DNA from: Desulfonatronospira thiodismutans ASO3-1
Lineage (GTDB): Bacteria; Desulfobacterota; Desulfovibrionia; Desulfovibrionales; Desulfonatronovibrionaceae
Direction: 5' to 3'
DNA: 64,000 nucleotides
Assembly: GCF_000174435.1 (NCBI RefSeq)
Contig: NZ_ACJN02000001.1
Coordinates: 1,043,658-1,107,657, forward strand
Below the pieces are notes generated by a model. The model saw only the letters and a list, made by a program, of their open reading frames with translations, was not told the DNA's origin and did no database searches. Made by a program: the position numbers and the translations under genes. This document shows, one piece after another, positions 16,332 to 26,101 of this stretch; the stretch's first letter is position 1; every line of letters begins with the position of its first letter.

Positions 16332-18377
16332 TTAATCCGCAATAGCCTTCATAAAAGCATCCCTGGCGTCAGAGTAAAATTGAATGTCTATTTTGGTGGC
16401 CATGTCGTCTGAGAGGTCGATGAGCTGACGGCGGCAGGATACAGGCATGAGCAGGGCCACAGCCCCCTTTTCCACTGCAATTTCGGCCATGGATACAGCA
16501 TTGTGTATGGGCTCTATAGATCCGCCGAGATTAATTTCGCCGCATATGACCAGTCCTCCCCGGACACTTTTTCTTACCAGAGAAGTGCACAGGGCAATCA
16601 GGGCCGGTACGCCCAGCTTCGCTCCGGACCTGGCAGCATCAAAGGCCCTTAGCTGCACAGTATACTCATGGCTTCTGGGGTCCTTGTCCCCAACCAGCTG
16701 GGCGGCTCTGGAATACAGGTTCTGCTCTGCATAGCCCATGCTTTCCTTGAATGCAGGCGGTACTGGCTTGTTTAGAATTTTAATCCCGGATCCAGGACCG
16801 GAGTTGACTTCTACCCTGTAAAGGCCTGGATTTTCATTTTCTATTCCCGGGCTTATGGCCCAGACCTGTCCGGGCTCCAAGGGATCGGCCCCGATACTGT
16901 TTTCGCTGTGCAGTTCCGGAGTAGACACAAATTTTTCCACTCCATCAGTTCCGATGGTGTAGCTGAAATGGGTATTTCTGTATTCGGCAGCACCAATGCG
17001 TTTTTGTTGTTCCTTGATCCTGCGCCTGCTCTCCAGGGCTATCTGAGTGGCCCACTCCAGCTCCTCATCGGGGATTTCCAAAGGATCCTGGGGGTACAGG
17101 AGCTTGAGTAATCCGCTTATGGTCTTGTTGACAGCATTGCTGTCCCGTCCGGAAAGGGCTCCCCCGAAAAACACTCTGTTCTGCAAAAGGTTGACCCGGC
17201 TTTCATCCCGAAGTCTGCTCCAGCATTCAGACAGAAAATCGCTTACCAGGCCGAAATGGTCGGTAAGATATTTTTTGCTGATTTTGGGAATATCCCAGCC
17301 GGGCAGATAGGCGTGCAGGCGATCCATAAAGGCCGTGTCGTCCCGCATTTCCTGGGGCATGGGACCAAACAGGTGCCCGATACGCTGCTGGTGTTCAACA
17401 TCCACTTCAAAATTACCCACCATGACAATGGAGCCGTCAGCCCTGATGCTGTCCCTGCCGCGACTGAACTCCCCGGACTCCATGTACCCCTTCATGATGT
17501 TTACTCCGTCCTTTTGATCAAAGGAGATGCCGGAGATTTCATCAAAGCAGACCACATCGTACTGGCATACCAGGCCTCGCTGACCAGTGCCCATATGGAC
17601 GAACATCCTGGCCACTGTGGCCTTGCCCCCGGAAATAAGATGGGCATAGGGCGATACCTGCTGAAAAAGGTGGCTTTTTCCTGTGCCCCTGGGACCCAGC
17701 TCCACCATATTGTAGTTGCGTTCCACAAAGGGAACCATCCTGAGCATAAAGGCGTTTTTTTGTCTCGGGGAGAGGGTGGAGGCCTCTAAACCAATGGAGC
17801 GCAGCAGAAAGTCTTTCCATTCTTCCGTGCTGAAATGTTTTCTGGCTTCAGCCAGATGGTCCAATACGTCCCTCTGGGAGAGCTGGATCTCTCGCAGGGC
17901 CTCGACTCCGAAAGGCCGTCCGTTTTTTTCCTGGGCAATATACGGGTCATAGCTCAGGGTAATTTCTGCGTAGAAGCCGCCGGTAAGCATTCTTTCATTC
18001 TTTATCACCAGCTCGGGATCAATGCGCACATCTGTCAGCCTCAGGCTGGGCAGTGCAGTTATATAAGAATCTGTTCTGGCATCCAACCTTGCGGTTATGG
18101 AGTCAATAATCTTGACCTGTCCAGCCTCCTTGGCCCTGGCCTTGAAAAGTTCTTCCTCGCCGGCCTTAACGGTCCTTGATTTGAGCTGCTTCTGGACAAT
18201 TTCCAGGCCTTCCTCTATCTCTTCCCATTCCACACTGGCGCAATAACGCCCCAGCAGAAACTCCACCACATAGGTGGGCACTGGAAACTGCCTGCTGAAA
18301 GTACGCACCAGATCTTTGCGTACCAAGTATCCATCAAGGACCTGGGAAGCCTTCTTGTCCAGATAGTCAAGTTCCAT
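16332..18377 (-). CDS. brxL: BrxL, Lon-like protease/ATPase of type 1 BREX
   Basis: 681 residues. Walker A 'GPRGTGKSHL' lies near residue 231 and Walker B 'VVCFDEISG' near 279. The C-terminal Lon-protease-like domain contains 'RSGAKLGVPAL' (region of the catalytic serine) and 'GEINLGGSIEPI' followed by 'VEKGAVALLMP' (lysine region). BrxL is the last core gene of type 1 BREX; known members form DNA-binding hexamer/dodecamer rings. It starts 15 bases after pglZ and closes the operon. All core motifs are present, so it is probably functional. Confidence 0.9.
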   Translation of the reverse strand: MELDYLDKKASQVLDGYLVRKDLVRTFSRQFPVPTYVVEFLLGRYCASVEWEEIEEGLEIVQKQLKSRTVKAGEEELFKARAKEAGQVKIIDSITARLDARTDSYITALPSLRLTDVRIDPELVIKNERMLTGGFYAEITLSYDPYIAQEKNGRPFGVEALREIQLSQRDVLDHLAEARKHFSTEEWKDFLLRSIGLEASTLSPRQKNAFMLRMVPFVERNYNMVELGPRGTGKSHLFQQVSPYAHLISGGKATVARMFVHMGTGQRGLVCQYDVVCFDEISGISFDQKDGVNIMKGYMESGEFSRGRDSIRADGSIVMVGNFEVDVEHQQRIGHLFGPMPQEMRDDTAFMDRLHAYLPGWDIPKISKKYLTDHFGLVSDFLSECWSRLRDESRVNLLQNRVFFGGALSGRDSNAVNKTISGLLKLLYPQDPLEIPDEELEWATQIALESRRRIKEQQKRIGAAEYRNTHFSYTIGTDGVEKFVSTPELHSENSIGADPLEPGQVWAISPGIENENPGLYRVEVNSGPGSGIKILNKPVPPAFKESMGYAEQNLYSRAAQLVGDKDPRSHEYTVQLRAFDAARSGAKLGVPALIALCTSLVRKSVRGGLVICGEINLGGSIEPIHNAVSMAEIAVEKGAVALLMPVSCRRQLIDLSDDMATKIDIQFYSDARDAFMKAIAD

Positions 18378-18392
18378 GTCTTATCCCCAATA

Positions 18393-20765
18393 TCAGCCGC
18401 CGATGATGGTCGAAGTCTGAGAAATCAGCTGGCCTTCAGCATTGATCAGTACGATATGAGCCTCCTGGCCCTCAAACTGTTCATCCTCCACCACGACCGA
18501 AGCAGAGCCATCCTTTTTCAAAAGTTTGAGCTTGAGCACCAGGCTGGATGAAGCCTCTCCAGGGCTGGTACGCACGTCCAGCCATAAATCCTGGGTCCAC
18601 CCCTCAACGACGACTGTGCAACGCAAACCCTTCCATACCACATCCATCAACTGCAGTGATTCTTCCGCCCGGGCAGCAGGTCCGGCAAAGACGGTTAGCT
18701 TCAACAGAAGGCATTCCTGCAGGCTCAAGCCTCCGTGAGAATACTCATCATTCCTGCGAAAACAGCTTATGCCATCAGCCAGGGCAAAATGTCTGTCTGG
18801 ATTCCAGTACCAGGGGTACAGATTTTCATCTGTGTCCGCCCCGGACTTGATGACCGCGCACCGGCTCCATTTGGTCTGGGTCAAGGCCCTGGGCAGTTCA
18901 ATCTTGGGCAGTCCACCGGGGAGCAAAAGCCAGCCGTGATCGGTCACCACCCTGATGGCTGTCCAGCCGGCTTGAATAAGGTCCTCGATGCGATCCCTGA
19001 CTTCCCTGAGCAGGCGATCCACATGAGCGGACAGTTTCCATCCCCATTCGTGGCCTTCATGGTCAATGTCTCCAAATTCAACCCACAATTTTTTGACCTC
19101 CAGTTCTGAAATCCGGGGCAAAGGGTCATTCTGCCTGCAAACGGTCCACTGGTTTTCCTGAAGGAGTTTTTTAAAGTGATGCGCTGTGCACGGTTCGAAG
19201 TTTTCCTGCGAAGCCTGGGCAGCAGAAATGTGTCCGGCTACCGGGGAGGCTGCCGGCTTTCCTGTGGCTGTGACGCTTGGCAGAGCCGCCCAGCCAAGCT
19301 GCCTGGATACACTGATACCTTTTTCTTCCAGCAGCGTCTGCAAACGCCTGGCGCAGTCGAAACGCAGTCCATCCACAAACAGACAGCATTCAAAATATAC
19401 TTCCTGTTCTTCCTGCACATGGCTTACGGAATGTTCTTTCAGCCACAACCGCTGTAAATGTCGGGAACTTTCCTGAGACCAGGGCAGGTAGACCGTTCTC
19501 AGAGCAGAACTGAGGGCTTCAAAATCCTCCTGTCTGTGGACACAGGCCAGGGCTCTTAAAAGAGCATCGTCTGCTTCCCAGCCCCAGTCAGAATATCCAG
19601 CAGCCAGATCAGATAATGTCCCAGCAGCCAGGGTATTCCTGGTGACTTCGGCCATTACAGCCAGGTGCTTCAAAGACATGGCCAGGGGAGACAAGCCCAG
19701 TTCAGCCCAGACGTAATTGCGCCGCGAGGCATGAATCTTTTCCAGCTCGATTATTTCCTGTCTGGCATTATGGGCTGGCAGTTCCTTCAGACCAGAGAGA
19801 TTTTCTCTCAGGTTTTTCTCCTGTTGTTCGTTCCATTGCGGCCAACCTGGAAATTCGCCGCCTACATACCACATAAGAGACCCTGCCGGCGGCCTGCATT
19901 TTCTTATCTGCCCGGGGATACCCGGATATCTGTGCGGTGCTTCCCTGTATCTGGACCAGACGGAACGCCACTGGTTTTTCTGTTGGGCCAGGTTGTGGGC
20001 TGCTGTAAGCACGCCCTGTTTTTGAGGGTCAAATCCAAACTGGGACTTGCAGACCTGGACGAATGCTTCCCAATGGTTTTTATCCAGCCTGTTTCTAAAA
20101 TCGTCCGGGGCGCTGATCCATTGCAAAAGATCGCGAACAGGGTCACCACCGGAAAGAAGATTGTGGAAATAGTCTTTATCCAGCCGCTTGCACTCAAGCA
20201 GGTCCACATCTTCGTCAAGCAAGGGCATAAGCGCTGTACGGATGGCTCTTTTGGTCTCACTGTCCCGGGCTACATCCAGGCCGAGACCTCCCTGGTCCGA
20301 TTTGAGGAAAGCCAGAATGGTCCAGTCTTTGGCATTGACCTGGGACCAGATGACCCCCCGGTACTGCAGCTCAGCCAGGGGCTTTAAGGAATCCGGACAG
20401 CTCTCTACTGCCCTCAAATCCTGCCGGCTTACTCCCGGCAGATAAATGACAGGTGTAGCACCGCTGTGAACAACAGGAAATTGTGAGTTCAGGGATTCAG
20501 ATACAGGGGCATCACAAACCTGCTCTACATTCGCGCTGGAAAAAAGAATTACGCATCTAAGCCAGATGGCTGGGCCGGTACGCTGTTCAGGGCTGTATTT
20601 TCCAAGAACGAAAAGCTCGGGCATTTCCTGCAGAAGCCTGTTCACAGCCGGTTCCCATTGTCTGTCCCAATCCGGCCATAATATGCAGGACGGAGCAGCC
20701 TGAACTTCGGGGTTATACAGGGCTGCATCCCGAATGGAGCGCAAGATGTGGTCTATTACTCGCAT
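18393..20765 (-). CDS. pglZ: PglZ, alkaline-phosphatase-fold protein of BREX
   Basis: 790 residues from the ATG at 20765 ('MRVIDHILRSIRDAAL'), a better start than the frame opening at 20807, which lies inside the preceding gene. The phosphatase-superfamily core shows 'CLFVDGLRFDCARRL' (metal-binding aspartates, about residue 465) and 'VVTDHGWLLLPGG' (D-H metal ligands, about residue 609). The upstream DUF4276 stop is five bases before this ATG. PglZ is the signature protein of all BREX types and is required for host methylation in studied systems. Confidence 0.9.
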   Translation of the reverse strand: MRVIDHILRSIRDAALYNPEVQAAPSCILWPDWDRQWEPAVNRLLQEMPELFVLGKYSPEQRTGPAIWLRCVILFSSANVEQVCDAPVSESLNSQFPVVHSGATPVIYLPGVSRQDLRAVESCPDSLKPLAELQYRGVIWSQVNAKDWTILAFLKSDQGGLGLDVARDSETKRAIRTALMPLLDEDVDLLECKRLDKDYFHNLLSGGDPVRDLLQWISAPDDFRNRLDKNHWEAFVQVCKSQFGFDPQKQGVLTAAHNLAQQKNQWRSVWSRYREAPHRYPGIPGQIRKCRPPAGSLMWYVGGEFPGWPQWNEQQEKNLRENLSGLKELPAHNARQEIIELEKIHASRRNYVWAELGLSPLAMSLKHLAVMAEVTRNTLAAGTLSDLAAGYSDWGWEADDALLRALACVHRQEDFEALSSALRTVYLPWSQESSRHLQRLWLKEHSVSHVQEEQEVYFECCLFVDGLRFDCARRLQTLLEEKGISVSRQLGWAALPSVTATGKPAASPVAGHISAAQASQENFEPCTAHHFKKLLQENQWTVCRQNDPLPRISELEVKKLWVEFGDIDHEGHEWGWKLSAHVDRLLREVRDRIEDLIQAGWTAIRVVTDHGWLLLPGGLPKIELPRALTQTKWSRCAVIKSGADTDENLYPWYWNPDRHFALADGISCFRRNDEYSHGGLSLQECLLLKLTVFAGPAARAEESLQLMDVVWKGLRCTVVVEGWTQDLWLDVRTSPGEASSSLVLKLKLLKKDGSASVVVEDEQFEGQEAHIVLINAEGQLISQTSTIIGG

Positions 20766-20770
20766 ATGTT

Positions 20771-21442
20771 TTATCCTGCTGTGATCTTTTCTATACGGGA
20801 CAGCCAATCATGAAATAGAGGACATTCCTTGCGGATAATATCCAACCCTATTTCCAGAGCGGCCAAAAGGCCATGAAGGGGTTTTTCATACTCAGAACAC
20901 AGTTTTTGTATGCGCTTGCTGGGTGCAAATTCATATCTGTCGTTAATTTCTTCAGGTGAATTGAACTGATCTCTAATTTTCAAAAAATGCTGCGTAAGTT
21001 TTTGGTGGTACATTCCCCGAGCCATGGCAGCAGGGTCACTGAAAAGCAACCCTTCGAATTCATGCATCTGCACGTATGGGATAAAACGGCGCATAGGTTC
21101 AGGTCCAAGCTTTTCTTCCAGATGCTCAGATATTGACATAATCACGCAGTTGAATTTCTGTTCGTGGTCATTGTATTTCCCTGCCTCTGATTTGCCGGGA
21201 AAGTCTCCAGGCAGACCGTAATAATCAAAAAATGTAGTGCAATAGGCTGCTTTATCTCCGAGCAGCTTGTTTCGAATATCTTTGTATAGCCTTTCAAAAC
21301 GAAGATTTCCCCCCTTGTGACCAGGTTTACCGATGAGGGCAGGTTGAGCCAGGACATTTATGGAGGCCAGTGAGTGTACAAGCAATTCGTTGACGAAACG
21401 TTCCTCGGTTTGCCCCTCGCATATGACATGCACCCGGATCAT
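20771..21442 (-). CDS. DUF4276 Toprim-like protein inserted in the BREX operon
   Basis: 223 residues from the ATG at 21442, overlapping the ATPase stop by four bases (ATGA). Toprim-like landmarks are present: the N-terminal acidic strand 'VICEGQTEERFVNELL', then 'TTFFDYYGLPGDFPG', then 'YVQMHEFEGLLFSDP', all typical of DUF4276. Related Toprim-like DUF4435 proteins (AriB of PARIS) are tRNA nucleases released by a partner ABC-type ATPase, and OLD nucleases combine both parts in one chain. The partner ATPase is directly upstream. A nuclease effector role is inferred from this architecture. Confidence 0.75.
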   Translation of the reverse strand: MIRVHVICEGQTEERFVNELLVHSLASINVLAQPALIGKPGHKGGNLRFERLYKDIRNKLLGDKAAYCTTFFDYYGLPGDFPGKSEAGKYNDHEQKFNCVIMSISEHLEEKLGPEPMRRFIPYVQMHEFEGLLFSDPAAMARGMYHQKLTQHFLKIRDQFNSPEEINDRYEFAPSKRIQKLCSEYEKPLHGLLAALEIGLDIIRKECPLFHDWLSRIEKITAG

Positions 21443-22554
21443 GAGCGTGGCCTCCCACCCAGGATATTCTTTTCCCACAGTTCTCCTATGGAATAATCTT
21501 CCAGCCAGGAAATGAACTCTTCTTGATTATAACGATTAAAAACAGTGGCCTCTTGCTTGCGCTCAACTACCACTAGATCGTTAATGGAAAATTCGTTTAC
21601 CAGAGGCACTGACTGGGTGGATACAATAACCTGCATTCGCTTGGATGCCGAGCGAAACATGGAACCCAGCAGGGAGATGGCATAAGGGTGCAGTCCCAGC
21701 TCCGGTTCATCGATGATGATTGTCGATGGTGGGTCAGGCTGCAAAAGAGCGGTAGCCAGACAGATAAAGCGAAGAGACCCGTCCGAAAGTTGGCTGGGCC
21801 AAAAGGCGTAGTCACTATCCTTTTGCTTCCACAACAGGCGGATCTGCTTTTCCTCAGAGGGCAAAGTCTGAGGTTTGAAGGTAAAGTCATCAAAAAAGGG
21901 AATGACCAGTTGGATGGTTTTGCGTATTTGCTGGTAAATATTCGGATGTTCCTCTGCCATGCGGTATAAGAAGGCAGCCAGATTGGATGCGTCCGGACGC
22001 AGGTAATCATTGTCGTGCAGAGCCCCCAGGCGCTTCATTCCGGCTGTGTCACTGGTATCATGGAAATGAAATACCTTCCAGCTGGAAATGGAGCTGTAGC
22101 AGTAATCTGCTGTTGAGCCAGGTTTGCATGTATTATAGTATTCTTTTAGTTTTGCCTCTGAATGTCCAGAACCTAAGTCCGTCCAGGAAGGACCGTAATA
22201 AGGTCCCTGGAAAAACAGTTTTTCTTTTGCAAAGGAAAACCCTCCTTCCACCGTTGGTTCCAGAGAAAACATGTAACCGTTTAATGCAAACTCGATAAAG
22301 GACTCCAGCCGGGTTGTCTCCTTGACCCCAAAGCTCATTATACGATCCGCCGAGCCCTTGATGCGGGTCCATTTCTGCAGCCTCCCTTCCACCATCTCGC
22401 CCAACATATGAAAATAGGTCATCAGATTGCTTTTGCCCGCACCATTGGAACCAATAAACACGTTCAGCATGCCCAGGGGAAAGCGATCCATGTTCTGGAT
22501 GGACATGAAGCCCTTGATAGTCAGGTAATCAATAGACTTTTTAGTTGTACTCAT
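21439..22554 (-). CDS. AAA/ABC-type ATPase paired with DUF4276
   Basis: 371 residues. Walker A 'GSNGAGKSN' is at residues 35-43 and the ABC-type Walker B 'IIIDEPELGLHP' is near 283, followed by 'QVIVSTQSVPLV' (H-loop region with glutamine in place of histidine). This is the AAA_15/AAA_21 fold of OLD, RecF and PARIS AriA. The start overlaps the pglX stop by 14 bases, and the stop overlaps the DUF4276 start. It is thus locked into the BREX operon between pglX and pglZ, a position that is not part of the canonical type 1 order. Confidence 0.8.
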   Translation of the reverse strand: MSTTKKSIDYLTIKGFMSIQNMDRFPLGMLNVFIGSNGAGKSNLMTYFHMLGEMVEGRLQKWTRIKGSADRIMSFGVKETTRLESFIEFALNGYMFSLEPTVEGGFSFAKEKLFFQGPYYGPSWTDLGSGHSEAKLKEYYNTCKPGSTADYCYSSISSWKVFHFHDTSDTAGMKRLGALHDNDYLRPDASNLAAFLYRMAEEHPNIYQQIRKTIQLVIPFFDDFTFKPQTLPSEEKQIRLLWKQKDSDYAFWPSQLSDGSLRFICLATALLQPDPPSTIIIDEPELGLHPYAISLLGSMFRSASKRMQVIVSTQSVPLVNEFSINDLVVVERKQEATVFNRYNQEEFISWLEDYSIGELWEKNILGGRPRS

Positions 22555-25500
22555 TATTATTTCCCCTGGACTTGAATTTTTCCTGCAGGTTCAAATGGTG
22601 ATCATTGATACGTTCGCCTTTGAATAAATGATACCAGGGAGCGGACTGGACATCCTTGCCCCGGTCTTTGTTCCACTTGATATTTGGTTTGTCCCGGAGA
22701 ATGCCTGCCCCCTTTTTGCTGACGTCGCCTACAGTCATGAAGGGCCGGATGTTCAGACGGACACCATCGTTGAGGTCCGGGTTCCAGCCTATGGGCTGCT
22801 TCTCAATAGGTTTCCAGCGGACAAATATATCGTATGGATTTTCTCCCTCGAGTATCAGCTCAAGTTTCTTTTTCAGACTCTCTGCCGCAGCCAGCTTTTC
22901 CTCTGCTGCGTCCACACCCTCGGACACGGCCTGTTTCTGACGGGCGATCCAGTCGCCCAGATAGGTATAGGTCAGGGTTTCCAGGTTTTTGAAGTCCAGC
23001 CGGTGGTAGTTGACCAGGGCGGAAAATCCGTCGCGCAGGCCATCCCAGATATGCCAGATAAAGGGGCGGTGATGGAAAAGCCGGCAATGCTGGGCAAAAA
23101 ACTTATCCCTGAGCCAGCTTTCCAGGGTCTTTCCGGCGTTACCAGCCTCAGTCAGGAGCTGGTTCAGGATATTGTTGGACCATTCACTGCCGTAAGATCT
23201 GACCAGGATTTCAAAAAGCCTGTCTGCTGCTGCCGCCTCTCCGCGCACAGGAGGTATGCAGACAATGCCGTCTTCATCAGCCAAGGGCAAAAGCTCACCT
23301 GCTTTCTGCACCCACCAGCGCTGTTCATCAGCCAGTTCCATTTCCGGATCCAGCTCAGCCGGCCAGCGGTAACCCAGAAGTCTGGCTACAGCGACATGCA
23401 GGACATTTGCTTCAATGCGCAGGGGGCCATGAGCGGTCCACTTCTTGTCCTCATCCCAGATCACAGAACCGCAGGGATGGCCATGGAATATCCACTGGGT
23501 GGGGTCATCAGAATAGGGCTGAGGCAGGCCATGTGGGTACTCTTCCTGGGCTACTTTGGACCAGTGGTTGAGGTCAAATTCAAACTTTTCAAAATAACCA
23601 TTATCAACGCTCAAAGCTTGATTAGTTTCTTCAGCTACTTTTTTCAGAGTGCTGGACTTTGCAAAAGACAAAAAAAATGATAAGTTAACTTTGAATTTGG
23701 GTATTATTACTGGCACTAAACTATGAAAATAGTCTCCACAATATATTGCTGGAGAGAGCGATCCAACCCGATCAATTGCTATACCCCATTTCCCCCAAGC
23801 ATCTTTACCTCTTAATGCTCCAGTTTTAAGCTCACCCGTTGTAATTCGGACATCGACCAAGTTGTGCCTACCCCCATATAAAGATCTACCATGACTCGGC
23901 GCTTGAAGCAGTTGCCAATATGTATAATTATCTGAATTCTGAATAAACTCCCAAAACAATCTCTTTAAACGTAAATCATCTCCTGTTGTTAAACCCTGGA
24001 AGCAATTTGCGAAATCCCTAACAATCCCAAATCTAGATCTATTTCCAAGCTTTATTGTCGCGTCAGGATTATCTAGTTGCTTTACTTGCTCAACAGAGTT
24101 AATATCCATCTCATAAATCTGCTTGGCCTTTTCCTGGGCTGGGTGAAAATCACTTACATCCAGGCCTCTAATCATATTGGAATGTGCGTCCTGTAGCATA
24201 TCTTTTTTGAGCATGAGGGTGGAAGGCTTTTCAATCTTCAGGCTTCTGCTGATGCTTAGAAGTATCGCCTTAACTACCTCCCCGCTGATGGTTTCAAAAG
24301 CCCCTGGCCCCAGCCTGGCTATCAACTGCCAAACATCCTGTTTTAGCAGCTTTTCCCGGAATTTTTTATAGCTGGTCAGAAAAAGCCAATTTTGAGGAAA
24401 TACAGCGGAAACATTGCCGCTGCTGACACCTTGTCTTCTATCCTGGCCTTGATTGACTAAATTATTGTTGATGCAGAATTCAAGACATCTATCCAGAAAT
24501 ACAGTGGCCAGGTCGTTCTTGGCTTCCTTGTAGTATTCCTGGCAGAATTCCTTAAGAGCCTCATCCTGTTTGCCTCTGGCCAGATAAGGCACATTAGTCA
24601 CCACAAAATGATATTTTTCAGCCAGAAGGGTTGTAGCCTTGGCAATGCCCTGAGCCACAACTCCCATTTCGAACTTCTCGTAGTCGCCCTTTTCCCGGCT
24701 CATGATTTTTTGAACCAGTTCAAGAGCTCGCTGGTAGTTTTCCCGGGTCCAGTAGCTTTGTTCGGCGATTCTTGTTGGATTGAGAAGTGAACCCAGGACC
24801 GGAGCGTTTTTAAACATGTCATACATCTGATCCAGGGTATAACGCAGTTTCACATCCCCATTTGCCAGGTTCAACCACTCCTCTTTCCGGGCATTAATGG
24901 CCAGGCCGGAGCAGGCCAGGTTGAGCTCTGGCAGTGGCCGGTATCCGCCTGCACCGGGATAAGTCCAGGCAGCCAGGGCCAGGGAGAAGGCTGCCAGCTG
25001 GACGCAGCGCTGATCGATTTCCAGGCCGTGGATGTTTTCGGCAAGCACCTTGTCCACGGCTTCCCGGGCTGAAAGGCCCTCCAGTTCCATGCGCATGGGC
25101 ACAAGCATAAGAAACTGGGCTATTAGGAAGTGACCGGACCCACAGCATGGATCCAGGGTTTTGAATCCTTTGAGGGTATCCGGCCAGTTATCAAAAGTGC
25201 CTCCTGCCGGAGTCCAGGAGCTCTCGTCATCTTTTACAAAACGCAGATAGGAAAGAGTAAATCCCGGGCGGCTGAAAAAGACCCGCAGCTCATCCTCGCT
25301 TTGAGCATTCTGGAGCATGTTACGAGCTTCCACTGCTGGCTGGTCACTGCCCTCTGAGCACATTTTAACCCACCAGGCCCCCAAGGAGTTATCCAGGAGA
25401 AAGGCGACCATGTACGGTTCAGTAAAAAGCTGGGTGACAGCCGGAAGCTCTTTGGCACCTATTTTGACCTCTGAGGCATTGACCTCCTCTTTCTTGCGGG

Positions 25501-26074
25501 ACTGCCAGAACTGATAAACCCAACCCAGGGAATCAGAAGCTGTAAAAACCTCCCGGGGCAAGTCCTCCACCAGGCGCTCCAGCCTTTGCTGGTTTTCCGG
25601 GGGCAGGGTCAATTCGAATACCGGAGAGTCGGGACGAAATATCTGAGGCAGCATGCGGGCGGCATAGCGGGAAGCCAGCTCCCAGCCGTTGGTGGCACCT
25701 TCGTCCGCAGCCAGGTCCTGGCACTCTTCAAGGGTGATGGACACCGGTTCCACCGGGTCCGGATATATAAGCAGGTTGTTTTCCGCCAGGTAGCGGGCAA
25801 AGAGCATACGGTGCCAGTGCTCATATGCAACTTCTTCAATGAGGCGGTCTATCTCCTGCTCTCCCTTGGCGTTGCGCCCATTGCCCAGGTGCCTGGCGTG
25901 CGCCCGCAGCTTGCGACGCAGCACACGGTCTTCTTTGCTCAGGTGTTTATAAGGGGCAGCTTCCTGGACCCCAAGCTGCTCCAGAGCAGATACAGCTCCG
26001 GCCTCGGCTTCCTGCCTGGCCCGCTCAATGGTTCTTTCCAGCCTGCTGCGCAAGGCTTTTTCCAGAGGGTGCAT
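22541..26074 (-). CDS. pglX: PglX adenine-specific methyltransferase of BREX
   Basis: 1,177 residues, the usual size. S-adenosylmethionine motif 'LDPCCGSGHFL' lies near residue 310 and the catalytic motif 'VVTNVPYL' near 495; N-V-P-Y is the BREX-type variant of NPPY. The enzyme N6-methylates adenine in a non-palindromic site to mark self. The target-recognition region (about residues 600-900) is AT-richer than the rest, which suggests specificity swapping. Its 3' end (22661-22886) is also present as a degraded copy at 14947-15371. It starts 28 bases after the brxC stop. Confidence 0.92.
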   Translation of the reverse strand: MHPLEKALRSRLERTIERARQEAEAGAVSALEQLGVQEAAPYKHLSKEDRVLRRKLRAHARHLGNGRNAKGEQEIDRLIEEVAYEHWHRMLFARYLAENNLLIYPDPVEPVSITLEECQDLAADEGATNGWELASRYAARMLPQIFRPDSPVFELTLPPENQQRLERLVEDLPREVFTASDSLGWVYQFWQSRKKEEVNASEVKIGAKELPAVTQLFTEPYMVAFLLDNSLGAWWVKMCSEGSDQPAVEARNMLQNAQSEDELRVFFSRPGFTLSYLRFVKDDESSWTPAGGTFDNWPDTLKGFKTLDPCCGSGHFLIAQFLMLVPMRMELEGLSAREAVDKVLAENIHGLEIDQRCVQLAAFSLALAAWTYPGAGGYRPLPELNLACSGLAINARKEEWLNLANGDVKLRYTLDQMYDMFKNAPVLGSLLNPTRIAEQSYWTRENYQRALELVQKIMSREKGDYEKFEMGVVAQGIAKATTLLAEKYHFVVTNVPYLARGKQDEALKEFCQEYYKEAKNDLATVFLDRCLEFCINNNLVNQGQDRRQGVSSGNVSAVFPQNWLFLTSYKKFREKLLKQDVWQLIARLGPGAFETISGEVVKAILLSISRSLKIEKPSTLMLKKDMLQDAHSNMIRGLDVSDFHPAQEKAKQIYEMDINSVEQVKQLDNPDATIKLGNRSRFGIVRDFANCFQGLTTGDDLRLKRLFWEFIQNSDNYTYWQLLQAPSHGRSLYGGRHNLVDVRITTGELKTGALRGKDAWGKWGIAIDRVGSLSPAIYCGDYFHSLVPVIIPKFKVNLSFFLSFAKSSTLKKVAEETNQALSVDNGYFEKFEFDLNHWSKVAQEEYPHGLPQPYSDDPTQWIFHGHPCGSVIWDEDKKWTAHGPLRIEANVLHVAVARLLGYRWPAELDPEMELADEQRWWVQKAGELLPLADEDGIVCIPPVRGEAAAADRLFEILVRSYGSEWSNNILNQLLTEAGNAGKTLESWLRDKFFAQHCRLFHHRPFIWHIWDGLRDGFSALVNYHRLDFKNLETLTYTYLGDWIARQKQAVSEGVDAAEEKLAAAESLKKKLELILEGENPYDIFVRWKPIEKQPIGWNPDLNDGVRLNIRPFMTVGDVSKKGAGILRDKPNIKWNKDRGKDVQSAPWYHLFKGERINDHHLNLQEKFKSRGNNNEYN

Positions 26075-26101
26075 GTTATGCTCCAGGCATGATACGTTAA
26101 A

